From Phreatobacter oligotrophus (lineage in GTDB: Bacteria > Pseudomonadota > Alphaproteobacteria > Rhizobiales > Phreatobacteraceae): a DNA stretch of 64,000 nt. The stretch's first letter is position 1. Each line of letters begins with the position of its first letter. Positions 18,193 through 26,378 of this stretch are shown here, piece after piece. The stretch covers positions 434,001 to 498,000 of the forward strand of contig NZ_PZZL01000003.1 of NCBI RefSeq assembly GCF_003046185.1, given 5' to 3'. The notes under the pieces are model-generated. The model did no database searches and was not told where the DNA came from. It saw only the letters and a list, made by a program, of their open reading frames with translations. Made by a program: the position numbers and the translations under genes.

Positions 18193-19104
18193 TCACGCCG
18201 GCGGCGTATAGCCCTTCGGCAGGCGCGCACGCTCGATCTGGGCGATGTCGCAGGCGACGTCCACCATGGCCGAGAAGTCGTTCTGCCCGTAGCCGCGGGC
18301 GCGGGCCTGCGAGAAGGCCTCGCGGGCCGCCGCCGCCACTGGGACCGGTACCCGGGCGGCGTTGGCCGCCTGGACGATCAGCGTCAGGTCCTTGTGGGCG
18401 AGGTCGATGGAGAAGCCCGGCTCCGTGTCCCCGGCCAGCACCTTGTTCGGCCAGTTGACCTTGAGCTGGCCGTTGGTCGCCGTCGTGCCGTAGAGCACGT
18501 CCAGCGTCTTGCCGAGATCCAGCCCGAAGCGCTGCGACAGCGACAGGGCCTCGGCATTGAGCTGGCAGAGGATGATGGCGAGGTAATTGTTGACCAGCTT
18601 CATCCGCGTGCCTGCGCCCGGCCCGCCGGAATGGTGGATCGTCGTGCCCATGGCCTGCAGCAGCGGCAGGGCGCGCTGGTAGTCGGCGTCATCGGCGCCG
18701 ACCATGAACAGGCTCTGGCCGCGATCGGCATGCCAGGCGAGGCGGCCGACCGGTGCGTCGACGGCCGTCATGCCGCGCCGCCGCGTCTCCTCGTGGAGGC
18801 GGTCGGTGGTCTCCGGATCGATGGTCGACATGTCGAGGATCATCGTACCGGGCCTGGCATGGTCGAGGATGCCGCCGGGGGCGAGCACGACCTCCGCCAC
18901 CTCCTTGCCGGTCGGCAGCATGGTGACCACGATGTCGCAGGCAGCGGCGATCTCGGCCGGCGTGCCGCGCTTTGCCCCCAGCGCCTCGAGCGCCGTCATC
19001 GGCGCCTCGACGACGTCATGGACCATGAGCGAGAAGCCCTTGGTCTGCAGGTTCGAGGCCATGCCCCGCCCCATCTTGCCCAGTCCGACGAAACCGATGG
19101 TCAT
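18193..19104 (-). CDS. Beta-hydroxyacid dehydrogenase, YihU/sulfolactaldehyde-reductase-like
   Basis: A 303-residue NAD(P)-dependent enzyme of the 3-hydroxyisobutyrate dehydrogenase family. It has the Rossmann start MTIGFVGLGKMGRGMASNL and the catalytic Lys region GTRMKLVNNY (Lys169). Where most family members read PVSGG, this one reads DAPVGR (Arg121), as in E. coli YihU, the sulfolactaldehyde reductase. Other stretches also follow YihU from memory: NWPNKVLAGD, IDLAHKDL, AREAFSQARARG. It is divergent, 87 bases away, from a sulfopyruvate-decarboxylase-like pair. Together these suggest a C3-sulfonate substrate such as sulfolactaldehyde; an ordinary 3-hydroxy acid is the alternative. ATG 19104 starts directly at the Rossmann strand. 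Confidence 0.8.
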   Translation of the reverse strand: MTIGFVGLGKMGRGMASNLQTKGFSLMVHDVVEAPMTALEALGAKRGTPAEIAAACDIVVTMLPTGKEVAEVVLAPGGILDHARPGTMILDMSTIDPETTDRLHEETRRRGMTAVDAPVGRLAWHADRGQSLFMVGADDADYQRALPLLQAMGTTIHHSGGPGAGTRMKLVNNYLAIILCQLNAEALSLSQRFGLDLGKTLDVLYGTTATNGQLKVNWPNKVLAGDTEPGFSIDLAHKDLTLIVQAANAARVPVPVAAAAREAFSQARARGYGQNDFSAMVDVACDIAQIERARLPKGYTPPA

Positions 19105-19191
19105 GCCTGTCCTCCCCGTGGTCCTCTTGTGTCGGGCGGGGGCTGGCGTCATGGTCCGGCCCTCGCGAAGGACGGGGAGCCTATCCAGCCC

Positions 19192-19740
19192 ATGAATGCC
19201 ATGCACCCCCAGGCCGCGCATGCCTCGCCCGCCGGCTGGCCGATGGACATCTTTGCCGCCCTGAAGGCCGCGCATGTCCGGCAGGTCACCTATGTGCCGG
19301 ACGGCGGCCATGCCCAGCTGATCCGTGCCGTCCATGACGATGCCGGCATGGTCGCCATTCCGCTCACCACGGAAGAGGAGGGCGTGGCGCTGGTCTCCGG
19401 CGCCTGGCTCGGCGGCGACCGCGCCTGCCTGCTCATGCAGTCCTCCGGCGTCGGCAACTGCGTGAACATGCTGTCGCTGGTGCGCAACATGGGCGGCCCC
19501 TTCCTCACCTTCGTGACGATGCGGGGCGAGTATGGCGAGTTCAATCCGTGGCAGGTGCCGATGGGCACCGGCACGCCCGACGCCTTCCGCCTGATGGGCG
19601 TGCATGTCATGCGCGCCGATACGCCCGACGCGGTCGGCCCGACGGCGGCTGCCGCCGCGCGGATGGCCTATGAGGGCGGCAATGCCGTCGCCGTGCTGCT
19701 CGGCCAGCAGCTCATCGGTGCCAAGGTCTTCGTGAAATGA
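19192..19740 (+). CDS. Sulfopyruvate decarboxylase-like alpha subunit (ThDP-dependent)
   Basis: A 182-residue protein corresponding to the pyrimidine-binding half of a split thiamine-diphosphate decarboxylase, as in sulfopyruvate decarboxylase alpha (ComD). The region VTYVPDGGHAQLIRAV, the acidic cluster TTEEEGVALVSGAWLGG (residues 59 to 75, supplying the Glu that activates ThDP) and QSSGVGNCVNMLSLV match that domain. It should convert sulfopyruvate, or a similar 2-oxo acid, to the aldehyde together with the next subunit. GGGAG at 19175 to 19179 precedes ATG 19192; ATG 19201 is an alternative. Its stop overlaps the beta start (ATGA). Confidence 0.8.
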   Translation: MNAMHPQAAHASPAGWPMDIFAALKAAHVRQVTYVPDGGHAQLIRAVHDDAGMVAIPLTTEEEGVALVSGAWLGGDRACLLMQSSGVGNCVNMLSLVRNMGGPFLTFVTMRGEYGEFNPWQVPMGTGTPDAFRLMGVHVMRADTPDAVGPTAAAAARMAYEGGNAVAVLLGQQLIGAKVFVK

Positions 19741-20327
19741 GCGCGACCCCCGCCCGCCTCGACCGCCGCGCTGTCGTTGCCCGCCTTCTGCAGGACCGCG
19801 GCGACGCCATCGTCGTCACCGGCCTCGGCTCCCCGACCTATGACGTCGCGGCTTGCGGCGACCATGACCGCAACGTCTATCTCTGGGGCGCCATGGGCGG
19901 CTGCGCCGTGATGGCGCTCGGCATCGCGCTCGCCCGGCCCGATACGCCGGTCATCGCCGTCACCGGCGACGGCGAGATGCTGATGGGCCTCGGCTCCTTC
20001 GCCACCATCGCCGTCCAGGCGCCGAAGAACCTCACCGTCGTCGTCCTCGACAACAGCCTCTATGGCGAGACTGGCGGCCAGGCGAGCCACAGCGTGGTCA
20101 CCGACATCGCCGCCGTCGCGGCCGCCACCGGCATCCAGGATGCCCGCGCCATCGCCGAGATCGGCGATGTCGAGGCGCTGGCGGGCCGCGCTACCTCGCT
20201 TGGCAACGGCCCCTGTGTCGCGGTGGTGAAGATCGACCAGGCCGAGCGCGAGCGCGTGCTGCCGACCCGCGACGGCCATGCCATCCGCGTCCGCGTGCGG
20301 CAGGCCCTCGGCCTGTCGATCGACTGA
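19737..20327 (+). CDS. Sulfopyruvate decarboxylase-like beta subunit (ThDP-dependent)
   Basis: A 196-residue pyrophosphate-binding half of a split ThDP decarboxylase, like sulfopyruvate decarboxylase beta (ComE). It contains the ThDP/Mg motif GDG (residues 77 to 79) followed about 27 residues later by LDN (Asn106), plus MGLGSFATIA and the SLYGETGGQ loop typical of sulfopyruvate and phosphonopyruvate decarboxylases. It overlaps the alpha gene by 4 bases and the MoeB-like gene by 1 base (TGATG), so the three are probably translationally coupled. Phosphonopyruvate decarboxylase is an alternative, but that enzyme is usually a single chain. Confidence 0.82.
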   Translation: MSATPARLDRRAVVARLLQDRGDAIVVTGLGSPTYDVAACGDHDRNVYLWGAMGGCAVMALGIALARPDTPVIAVTGDGEMLMGLGSFATIAVQAPKNLTVVVLDNSLYGETGGQASHSVVTDIAAVAAATGIQDARAIAEIGDVEALAGRATSLGNGPCVAVVKIDQAERERVLPTRDGHAIRVRVRQALGLSID

Positions 20328-21103
20328 TGTTCACGGCCGAAGAGCTCGAGCGCTACGCCCGCCACATCGTCCTGCGCGAGGTAGGCGGCCCTGGCCAGCA
20401 GCGGCTGAAGGCGGCGAAAGTGCTCGTCATCGGCGCCGGTGGACTGGGCGCGCCCCTGCTGCTCTATCTTGCGGCGGCGGGCGTCGGCACGATCGGCATC
20501 GTCGACGACGACGCGGTGGCGCTGTCGAACCTGCAGCGCCAGGTCATCCATCGCAGCGAGGATGTCGGAATCCTCAAGACCGAGAGCGCGGCCAATGCGA
20601 TCCGCCGGCTCAACCCGCATGTCGAGGTCGTCTCCCATGTCGCGCGGCTGACGCCGGACAATGCGCCGGACCTCCTCGGGCCTTATGACATCGTCGCCGA
20701 CGGCTCCGACAATTTCGCCACCCGCTATGCCGTCTCCGACGCCTGCTTTCATGCCGGCAAGCCGCTGGTGACCGCCGCGGTCGGCACCTTCGACGCCACG
20801 CTGACGACGCTGCGTCCGCACGAGTCCGGGCCCGATGGTCGCCCGAACCCGACCTATCGCTGCCTGTTCCCGGACGCGCCGCCGCCGGGCACCGTGCCCT
20901 CCTGCCAGGAGGCCGGCATCCTCGGCGCGCTCACCGGCATTGTCGGCTCGATGATGGCGCTGGAAGTGATCCGCGAGATCACCGGCTTCGGCGAGGGGCT
21001 CGTCGGCCGTCTGTTGATGATCGACACGCGCGCCATGCGCTTCGAGACGGTCCGCTACCGCTGGGACCCGGACAACCCGCTGAACGGTACGTCGGCGCGC
21101 TGA
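20327..21103 (+). CDS. MoeB/ThiF-family adenylyltransferase
   Basis: A 258-residue E1-like enzyme that adenylates the C-terminal Gly-Gly of a sulfur-carrier protein (MoaD, ThiS or similar). The ATP-binding motif GAGGLGAPLLLYLA is near residue 37; NLQRQVIH and DGSDNFATRY are the conserved Arg and Asp regions; SCQEAGILGALTGIVGS is the usual stretch after the crossover loop. The two CxxC zinc pairs of E. coli MoeB are absent (TYRCLF and a Cys-free C-terminus). ATG overlaps the stop of the ThDP beta subunit. A MoaD gene lies 28 kb away at 49548. Choice between MoeB and ThiF is open. Confidence 0.85.
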   Translation: MFTAEELERYARHIVLREVGGPGQQRLKAAKVLVIGAGGLGAPLLLYLAAAGVGTIGIVDDDAVALSNLQRQVIHRSEDVGILKTESAANAIRRLNPHVEVVSHVARLTPDNAPDLLGPYDIVADGSDNFATRYAVSDACFHAGKPLVTAAVGTFDATLTTLRPHESGPDGRPNPTYRCLFPDAPPPGTVPSCQEAGILGALTGIVGSMMALEVIREITGFGEGLVGRLLMIDTRAMRFETVRYRWDPDNPLNGTSAR

Positions 21104-21125
21104 GGTTTGGAGCACGACCCCACCG

Positions 21126-21219
21126 CGTCATGCCCGCCCTTGTGGCGCGCAACCACGCCTTTGACACGGCTCATGGAGATGAAGTCGTGGATGCCCGGGA
21201 CAAGCCCGGGCATGACGGT
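21126..21219. repeat. Paired REP-like element (left hairpin degenerate)
   Basis: The right hairpin ATGCCCGG-GACAAG-CCCGGGCAT at 21191 to 21214 is intact; the left one (GTCATGCCCGCCCTTG) has lost its partner arm. The pair is separated by a spacer ending in AAGTCGTGG, as in the other copies. It fills the convergent gap between moeB and the hydroxyacid dehydrogenase. Confidence 0.7.
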
Positions 21220-21251
21220 TGAAGCTGGGATGCCGGCCGGCGCGCTCCGGC

Positions 21252-22250
21252 TCAGAGCATGCTCGGCAGCACGCGATCCGGCGGCTTGTGGCCGTCCATG
21301 AAGGTCTTGATGTTGACGATGACCTTGTCGCCCATGTCGACGCGGCCCTCGACGGTGGCCGAGCCCATATGGGGCAGCAGCACGACCTTGCCGGCCTTGG
21401 CGAGCTTCAAGAGGCGCGGGTTCACCGCCGGCTCGTGCTCGAACACGTCGAGGCCGGCGCCCGCCAGCTCGCCCGCCTCGATCATCCGCGTCAGCGCCAC
21501 CTCGTCGATGATCTCGCCGCGGGCGGTGTTGACGATATAGGCGTCCTTCTTGAGGAGCTTCAGCCGCCGCGCCGAGAGCAGGTGATAGGTCGCCGGCGTG
21601 TGCGGGCAGTTCACCGAGACGATGTCCATGCGGGCGAGCATCTGGTCGAGGCTCTCCCAATAGGTCGCGTCCAGCCCCTGCTCGAGCTTCTCCGGCAGGC
21701 GACGACGGTTGTGATAGTGGATCTGCATGCCGAAGGCGGCAGCGCGGCGCGCCAGCGCCTGGCCGATCCGGCCCATGCCGACGATGCCGAGGCGCTTGCC
21801 GTGGATGCGCTTGCCGAGCATCCAGGTCGGCGACCAGCCGCCCCATTCGCCATGCTCCAGCACCTCGAAGCCCTCGGCGAGGCGGCGCGGCACGGCGAGG
21901 ATCAGCGCCATGGTCATGTCGGCCGTGTCCTCGGTGAGGACGCCCGGCGTGTTGGTGACGGTGATGCCGCGCTGCACGGCACTCGCCACGTCGATATTGT
22001 CGACGCCGTTGCCGAACTGGGCGATGAGCCGCAGCTGCGGGCCGGCCTGGGAGAGCAGCGCCGCGTCGATCTTGTCGGTGACGGTCGGCACGATCACGTC
22101 GGCCTCCTTCACCGCAGCGGCGAGTTCGGCCTGGCTCAGCGGCCGGTCGTCGACATTGAGCCGCGTTTCGAACAGCTCGCGCATCCGCGTCTCGACGCTG
22201 TCGGGGAGTTTCCTCGTCACGACGACGAGCGGCTTCTTGCGGTTCGCCAT
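21252..22250 (-). CDS. D-isomer-specific 2-hydroxyacid dehydrogenase (glyoxylate/hydroxypyruvate reductase type)
   Basis: A 332-residue NAD(P)H-dependent enzyme reducing glyoxylate or hydroxypyruvate to glycolate or D-glycerate (GyaR/GhrB type). The Rossmann motif LGIVGMGRIGQALARR starts near residue 150; the catalytic Arg is in FGNGVDNID or the NTARGEIID region, with the acid pair in DVFEHEPAVNPRL and LLPHMGSAT. ATG 22250 (MANRKKPLVVVTRK) fits the family start; an upstream ATG at 22292 adds an unrelated leader. Divergent from the SH3 gene. Serine-cycle or glyoxylate disposal are possible roles. Confidence 0.9.
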   Translation of the reverse strand: MANRKKPLVVVTRKLPDSVETRMRELFETRLNVDDRPLSQAELAAAVKEADVIVPTVTDKIDAALLSQAGPQLRLIAQFGNGVDNIDVASAVQRGITVTNTPGVLTEDTADMTMALILAVPRRLAEGFEVLEHGEWGGWSPTWMLGKRIHGKRLGIVGMGRIGQALARRAAAFGMQIHYHNRRRLPEKLEQGLDATYWESLDQMLARMDIVSVNCPHTPATYHLLSARRLKLLKKDAYIVNTARGEIIDEVALTRMIEAGELAGAGLDVFEHEPAVNPRLLKLAKAGKVVLLPHMGSATVEGRVDMGDKVIVNIKTFMDGHKPPDRVLPSML

Positions 22251-22460
22251 GCCCAAACCTCTGAAAAAGCGACACGTCCCGCTGGGGAACACGCGGCCAT
22301 CAAGCCTGTCTTAACCCTGATGGGGGAGATTGGCCCTGGCGCGACCTCTCTAACAGAAGGGCTGCGCCAGACAAAGTCGTCGGACCGGCCGAAAGCCCCG
22401 TCTTTCGAAGGGTCCGCAGGCCTGTCGCAGGGGTTCCGTGCGTACCGGGTGAGTTGCGTC

Positions 22461-22988
22461 ATGCGTTGCTTCCGACCGATTGCGGCCATTGCCGCCCTCG
22501 TCCTTGCCGTCGCCACTCCCGCGACGGCCATGGCCGAGGTCACCGGCTCCATCGGCTCGGCGACGCGCCTGCCGGTGCCGCGCTTCGTCAGCCTCAAGTC
22601 CGAGCGCGTCAATGCCCGCATGGGCCCGACCCGCGACCATCAGGTGGTCTGGATCTACCAGCGCTCCGGCCTGCCCGTTGAGGTCACCGCCGAGTTCGAG
22701 AACTGGCGCCGGATCCGCGACCACGAGGGCACCGAGACCTGGGTCTTCCACTCCATGCTCTCGGGCCGGCGCACCGGCATGGTCATGCCGCGCGGCAACA
22801 CGAGCGAGCTCATCTCACTGATGAACCGCCCCGCCGGCGACCGCATCGTCGCCCGGCTCGAGCCGCGCGTGCAGGCCTCGGTGAAGAGCTGCAACGGCGC
22901 CTGGTGCCGGATCATCGGCCCGGGCTTTGACGGCTGGATCGAGCAGACGCGGCTCTGGGGCGTCTATCCCAACGAAAAGGTCGAGTGA
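22461..22988 (+). CDS. Secreted bacterial SH3-domain protein
   Basis: A 175-residue periplasmic protein. A signal peptide (MRCFRPIAAIAALVLAVATPA) is followed by two SH3-like (SH3_4 type) repeats: RFVSLKSERVNARMGPTRDHQ through TWVFHSMLSG, and an SLMNRPAG to GWIEQTRLWGVYP repeat. Such proteins are common in Hyphomicrobiales and are thought to bind cell wall or proteins, but no role is established. ATG 22461 begins the signal peptide. The uraD gene starts 50 bases after its stop. Confidence 0.85.
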   Translation: MRCFRPIAAIAALVLAVATPATAMAEVTGSIGSATRLPVPRFVSLKSERVNARMGPTRDHQVVWIYQRSGLPVEVTAEFENWRRIRDHEGTETWVFHSMLSGRRTGMVMPRGNTSELISLMNRPAGDRIVARLEPRVQASVKSCNGAWCRIIGPGFDGWIEQTRLWGVYPNEKVE

Positions 22989-23038
22989 CGGCGCGCTTAG
23001 CCCTCGCTAGGGTCCGGCAATCCACTGCCGGAGCCGTC

Positions 23039-23545
23039 ATGTCCCTGCCGTCCCGTCTCGACCGCGTCGCCTTCCTTGCGCGCTTCGCCGCCGTCTGGGA
23101 GCATTCGCCCTGGATCGCGGAAGGCGCCTTCGATCGCGGCCTCGGGGCCGGGCAGGACACCGCCGAGGGCCTCCACGCCGCGATGGTCCAGATCATGCGC
23201 GCCGCCGGCGACGAGGCCAAGATGGCGCTGATCCAGGCCCATCCGGATCTTGCGGGCAAGCTTGCCGCGGCCGGTCGTCTCACCGCCGAATCGACCGGCG
23301 AGCAGGCCTCCGCCGGCCTTGATCGCCTCACCGATGCCGAGCGCGCCGACTTCACCCGGCTGAACGAGGCTTACAAGGCGCGCTTCGGCTTTCCCTTCAT
23401 CCTGGCGGTGAAGGGGAAGACCAAGGACGAGATTCGTGCGGCCTTCGAGGCGCGGCTGAAGAACGATGCCGCGGCCGAGTTCGCCGAGGCGCTGACCCAG
23501 ATCGAGCGCATCGCGCTGCTGCGGCTGAAGGATCTGCTGCCCTGA
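23039..23545 (+). CDS. uraD: OHCU decarboxylase (2-oxo-4-hydroxy-4-carboxy-5-ureidoimidazoline decarboxylase)
   Basis: A 168-residue enzyme for the last step from urate to S-allantoin in purine catabolism. Diagnostic stretches are FAAVWEHSPWIAEGAF near residue 17, the catalytic His region IQAHPDLAGKL (His68) and ARFGFPFILAVKGK near residue 115. ATG 23039 (MSLPSRLDRVAFL) matches the usual start; a 22985 start would add 18 residues overlapping the previous gene. No other urate or allantoin gene is visible nearby. The gap after it carries a REP-like pair. Confidence 0.92.
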   Translation: MSLPSRLDRVAFLARFAAVWEHSPWIAEGAFDRGLGAGQDTAEGLHAAMVQIMRAAGDEAKMALIQAHPDLAGKLAAAGRLTAESTGEQASAGLDRLTDAERADFTRLNEAYKARFGFPFILAVKGKTKDEIRAAFEARLKNDAAAEFAEALTQIERIALLRLKDLLP

Positions 23546-23597
23546 GGCGCTGAGTCCTCGAGACAGCGCGAGCCGCATATGGCGCAGGAACCGCTGC

Positions 23598-23692
23598 CGT
23601 CATGCCCGGCCTTGTGCCGGGCATCCACGAATTGTCTTCCCAAGGACGGTGTTCAAGTCGTGGATGGCCGGGACAAGCCCGGCCATGACGCG
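23598..23692. repeat. Paired REP-like element
   Basis: Two hairpins in mirrored order: GTCATGCCCGGCCTTG with TGCCGGGCATCCACGA on the left, and TCGTGGATGGCCGGGACAAG with CCCGGCCATGACG on the right, separated by about 25 bases. It sits between the convergent uraD and hutF. Confidence 0.8.
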
Positions 23693-23743
23693 GAACGGGT
23701 GGCGTGAGGGCGGCAGCCGATGAGCGAGCCGCAAGGCTGGCCC

Positions 23744-25102
23744 TTACCCTCCGATGACCCGCTCGAGCACTTTCCGCGCCCGTGTCTCCACCGGGCTGCG
23801 CGCCACGTGCCGGCCGCCCTCGACGACGCGCCGGCCCGACACCCAGACCTCGCGGATCGCGCCCGTCGAGGGCCCGAAGATCCAGGAATCCAGCACGGCA
23901 TCCCCGCTCCGTCCCGCGAAAGCCATGTGCCCGGCATCCAGCACCACGAGATCCGCCGGCGCCCCGACCGCGATCCCCGCCGCGCCGAGCCCCAGCGCCT
24001 GCGCGCCGCCGGCAAGGCAGGCCTCGACCAGCGTCCGTCCCGTGGAGCGGCCGCGATCCGCCATGGCGGTGCGGCGGCGCGTGGCGAAGCGCTGGGCATA
24101 GTCGAGCATCGACAGCTCGCCCGTCGCCGAGATCGCCACGTTCGAATCCGTTCCGATGCCGAATCGACCGCTCCGGGTCTTGAAGTCCACGCCGGCGAAG
24201 AGCCCGTCGCCGAGATTGGCCTCGGTCACCGGGCACAGGCCGACCACCGCGCCCGCCGTCGCCATCTGCTGGACCTCGGCGGCATCGGCGTGGGTGGCGT
24301 GGATGAGGCACCAGCGCTCCGACAACTCCGCCCAGTCGCCGAGCAGGGCAATGGGACGGCGGCCATGGGCGGCGAGGCAATCCTCGACCTCCTTGACCTG
24401 TTCGGAGACATGGATGTGGACAGGACCTTGCGGGAAAGCCGCGAGCAGCGCGGTCAGCTCCGCCTCGGTGACGGCCCGCAGCGAATGCGGCGCGATGCCG
24501 AAGCCGCCGCGGGCATAGGCCCCCGCCGCCGCCCGGGCGCCCTCGCAGACGCGGCTGAACAGGTCGAGATCGCTGATGAAACGCCGCTGGCCCTCGCCCG
24601 GCGGCAGGCCGCCGAAGCCGGAATGGGCGTAGAAGACCGGCAGGATGGTGATGCCGAGGCCCGTCGCCTCCGCTGCGGCGATGCAGCGGCGGGCAAGCTC
24701 GGCCGGGTCGGCATAGGGCCGCCCGTCGCGGCCGTGATGGAGGTAGTGGAACTCGCCGACCGTGGTAAAGCCAGCCTCCAGCATCTCGACATAGGCGAGC
24801 GCGGCGATGGCCTCGACATCCTCCGGCTCGAGCGCCAGGGCGAAGCGGTACATCCAGTCGCGCCAGGTCCAGAACGAGTCCTCGCCCGTCCCGGCGACCT
24901 CGGTCATGCCGGCCATGCCGCGCTGGAAAGCGTGGGAGTGCAGGTTCGGCAGGCCCGGCAGCGCGATGCCGGGAATGCGCCTTGCGCCGGCTTCCGCGCC
25001 CTCGCTGATCGCTGTGATTCGCCCGTCCGCGCCGACCGTCACGGTCACGTTGTCGCGCCAGCCCTCGGGCGTCAGCGCCCGGTCCAGATGGAGCTTGTCC
25101 AT
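23744..25102 (-). CDS. hutF: Formimidoylglutamate deiminase
   Basis: A 452-residue amidohydrolase that releases ammonia from N-formimino-L-glutamate to give N-formyl-L-glutamate. The metal site begins LPNLHSHAFQRGMAG near residue 56; further signatures are WRDWMYRFA, GEFHYLHH, HIHVSEQ and LGIGTDSNVAIS. I placed the start at ATG 25102 (MDKLHLDRAL) because GGAG lies 6 bases before it; ATG 25114 has no such site. It is divergent from hutI, so the 70 bases between them must hold both promoters. It hands its product to HutG. Confidence 0.94.
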   Translation of the reverse strand: MDKLHLDRALTPEGWRDNVTVTVGADGRITAISEGAEAGARRIPGIALPGLPNLHSHAFQRGMAGMTEVAGTGEDSFWTWRDWMYRFALALEPEDVEAIAALAYVEMLEAGFTTVGEFHYLHHGRDGRPYADPAELARRCIAAAEATGLGITILPVFYAHSGFGGLPPGEGQRRFISDLDLFSRVCEGARAAAGAYARGGFGIAPHSLRAVTEAELTALLAAFPQGPVHIHVSEQVKEVEDCLAAHGRRPIALLGDWAELSERWCLIHATHADAAEVQQMATAGAVVGLCPVTEANLGDGLFAGVDFKTRSGRFGIGTDSNVAISATGELSMLDYAQRFATRRRTAMADRGRSTGRTLVEACLAGGAQALGLGAAGIAVGAPADLVVLDAGHMAFAGRSGDAVLDSWIFGPSTGAIREVWVSGRRVVEGGRHVARSPVETRARKVLERVIGG

Positions 25103-25172
25103 CGCCGTCTCCATGCTACGGTTTTTCGCCTAGCACTGTTGGGCGAGGAATACGACGTGCCGAGAGCATCCC
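25103..25172. promoter_or_regulatory. Divergent hutF/hutI promoter region
   Basis: Only 70 bases separate the two hut starts. I looked for a HutC-type palindrome and did not find one, and no hutC gene is in the window. No convincing promoter boxes were assigned. Confidence 0.45.
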
Positions 25173-26378
25173 ATGCGCGTTGACCGGCTCTTCCGCGACG
25201 CGCGGCTTGCCACCATGGCCGGAACCGGCGCGGACCATGGCCTCGGCCTGATCGAGGACGGCATCGTCGCGACCTCCGGCGGCCGCATCGTCTTTGTCGG
25301 CCAGCGCGCGGACGCCCCAAGGCTCGATCCCGTGGAGACCATCCGCTGCGACGGCCGCTGGCTGACCCCCGGCCTCATCGATTGCCATACCCACCTCGTC
25401 TATGCCGGCAACCGCGCCCACGAATTCGAGCTGCGGCTGAAGGGTGCGAGCTACGAGGAGATCGCCCGGGCGGGCGGTGGCATCGTCTCGACGGTGAAGG
25501 CGACCCGCGCCGCCAAGCCCCGCGACCTCGCCGAGGCGACCCTGCCCCGCCTCGACCAGCTGATTGCGGAAGGGGTCACGACGGTCGAGATCAAGTCGGG
25601 CTATGGCCTCGACCTCGACACTGAGGAAAAGCAGCTGCAGGTCGCCCGATCGCTTGCCGAGGCGCGGGATGTCGGCGTGGTCACGACCTTCCTCGGCGCC
25701 CATGCCCTACCGCCCGAGGCCCATGGCGACAAGGCGGCCTATCTCGAGCTCGTCTGCCACAAGATGATCCCCTCCATCGCCCGCCACGGTCTCGCCGATG
25801 CGGTGGACGCCTTCTGCGAGGGCATCGCCTTTTCGCCCGAGGAGACGGCGCGGGTCTTCGCCGCCGCGGCCCGGCATGGCCTGCCGGTGAAGCTCCATGC
25901 CGACCAGCTGTCGAACCTCCACGGCGCCAAGCTCGCCGCCGACCATGGCGCGCTCTCGGCCGACCATCTCGAATATACCGACGAGGAGGGCGCCGCGGCC
26001 ATGGCCAAGGCCGGCACCGTCGCTGTCCTGCTGCCGGGCGCCTTCTATTTCATCCGCGAGACCAAGGTCCCCCCGGTCGAGGCCTTCCGCCGCCACGGCA
26101 CGGCGATCGCGCTCGCGACCGATTCGAACCCCGGCTCCTCGCCGCTCACCTCGCCGCTCCTCGCCATGAACATGGGCGCGACGCTCTTCCGCCTGACCGT
26201 GGCGGAATGCCTGCTCGGCTTCACGCGTCATGCTGCGAAGGCCCTCGGTCGCGACGATATCGGCGTGCTGGAGCCGGGCCGGCGCGCCGACTTGTGCCTC
26301 TGGTCGGTGGAACGGCTCGCCGAACTCGTCTATCGGATCGGCTTCAACCCGCTTCACGCCCGCCATCGAGGCGCCTGA
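25173..26378 (+). CDS. hutI: Imidazolonepropionase
   Basis: A 401-residue zinc amidohydrolase that opens imidazolone-5-propionate to N-formimino-L-glutamate, the third step of histidine breakdown. The metal motif [19 protein letters not shown] is near residue 73; [32 protein letters not shown] and [10 protein letters not shown] are all family signatures. Length is normal. Its stop overlaps the hutH start (TGATG), so hutI and hutH are translationally coupled. Confidence 0.97.
   Translation: MRVDRLFRDARLATMAGTGADHGLGLIEDGIVATSGGRIVFVGQRADAPRLDPVETIRCDGRWLTPGLIDCHTHLVYAGNRAHEFELRLKGASYEEIARAGGGIVSTVKATRAAKPRDLAEATLPRLDQLIAEGVTTVEIKSGYGLDLDTEEKQLQVARSLAEARDVGVVTTFLGAHALPPEAHGDKAAYLELVCHKMIPSIARHGLADAVDAFCEGIAFSPEETARVFAAAARHGLPVKLHADQLSNLHGAKLAADHGALSADHLEYTDEEGAAAMAKAGTVAVLLPGAFYFIRETKVPPVEAFRRHGTAIALATDSNPGSSPLTSPLLAMNMGATLFRLTVAECLLGFTRHAAKALGRDDIGVLEPGRRADLCLWSVERLAELVYRIGFNPLHARHRGA

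Noticed and set aside
25103-25172. HutC operator in the hutF/hutI gap
   Set aside because: No TGTATATACA-like palindrome or variant was found.
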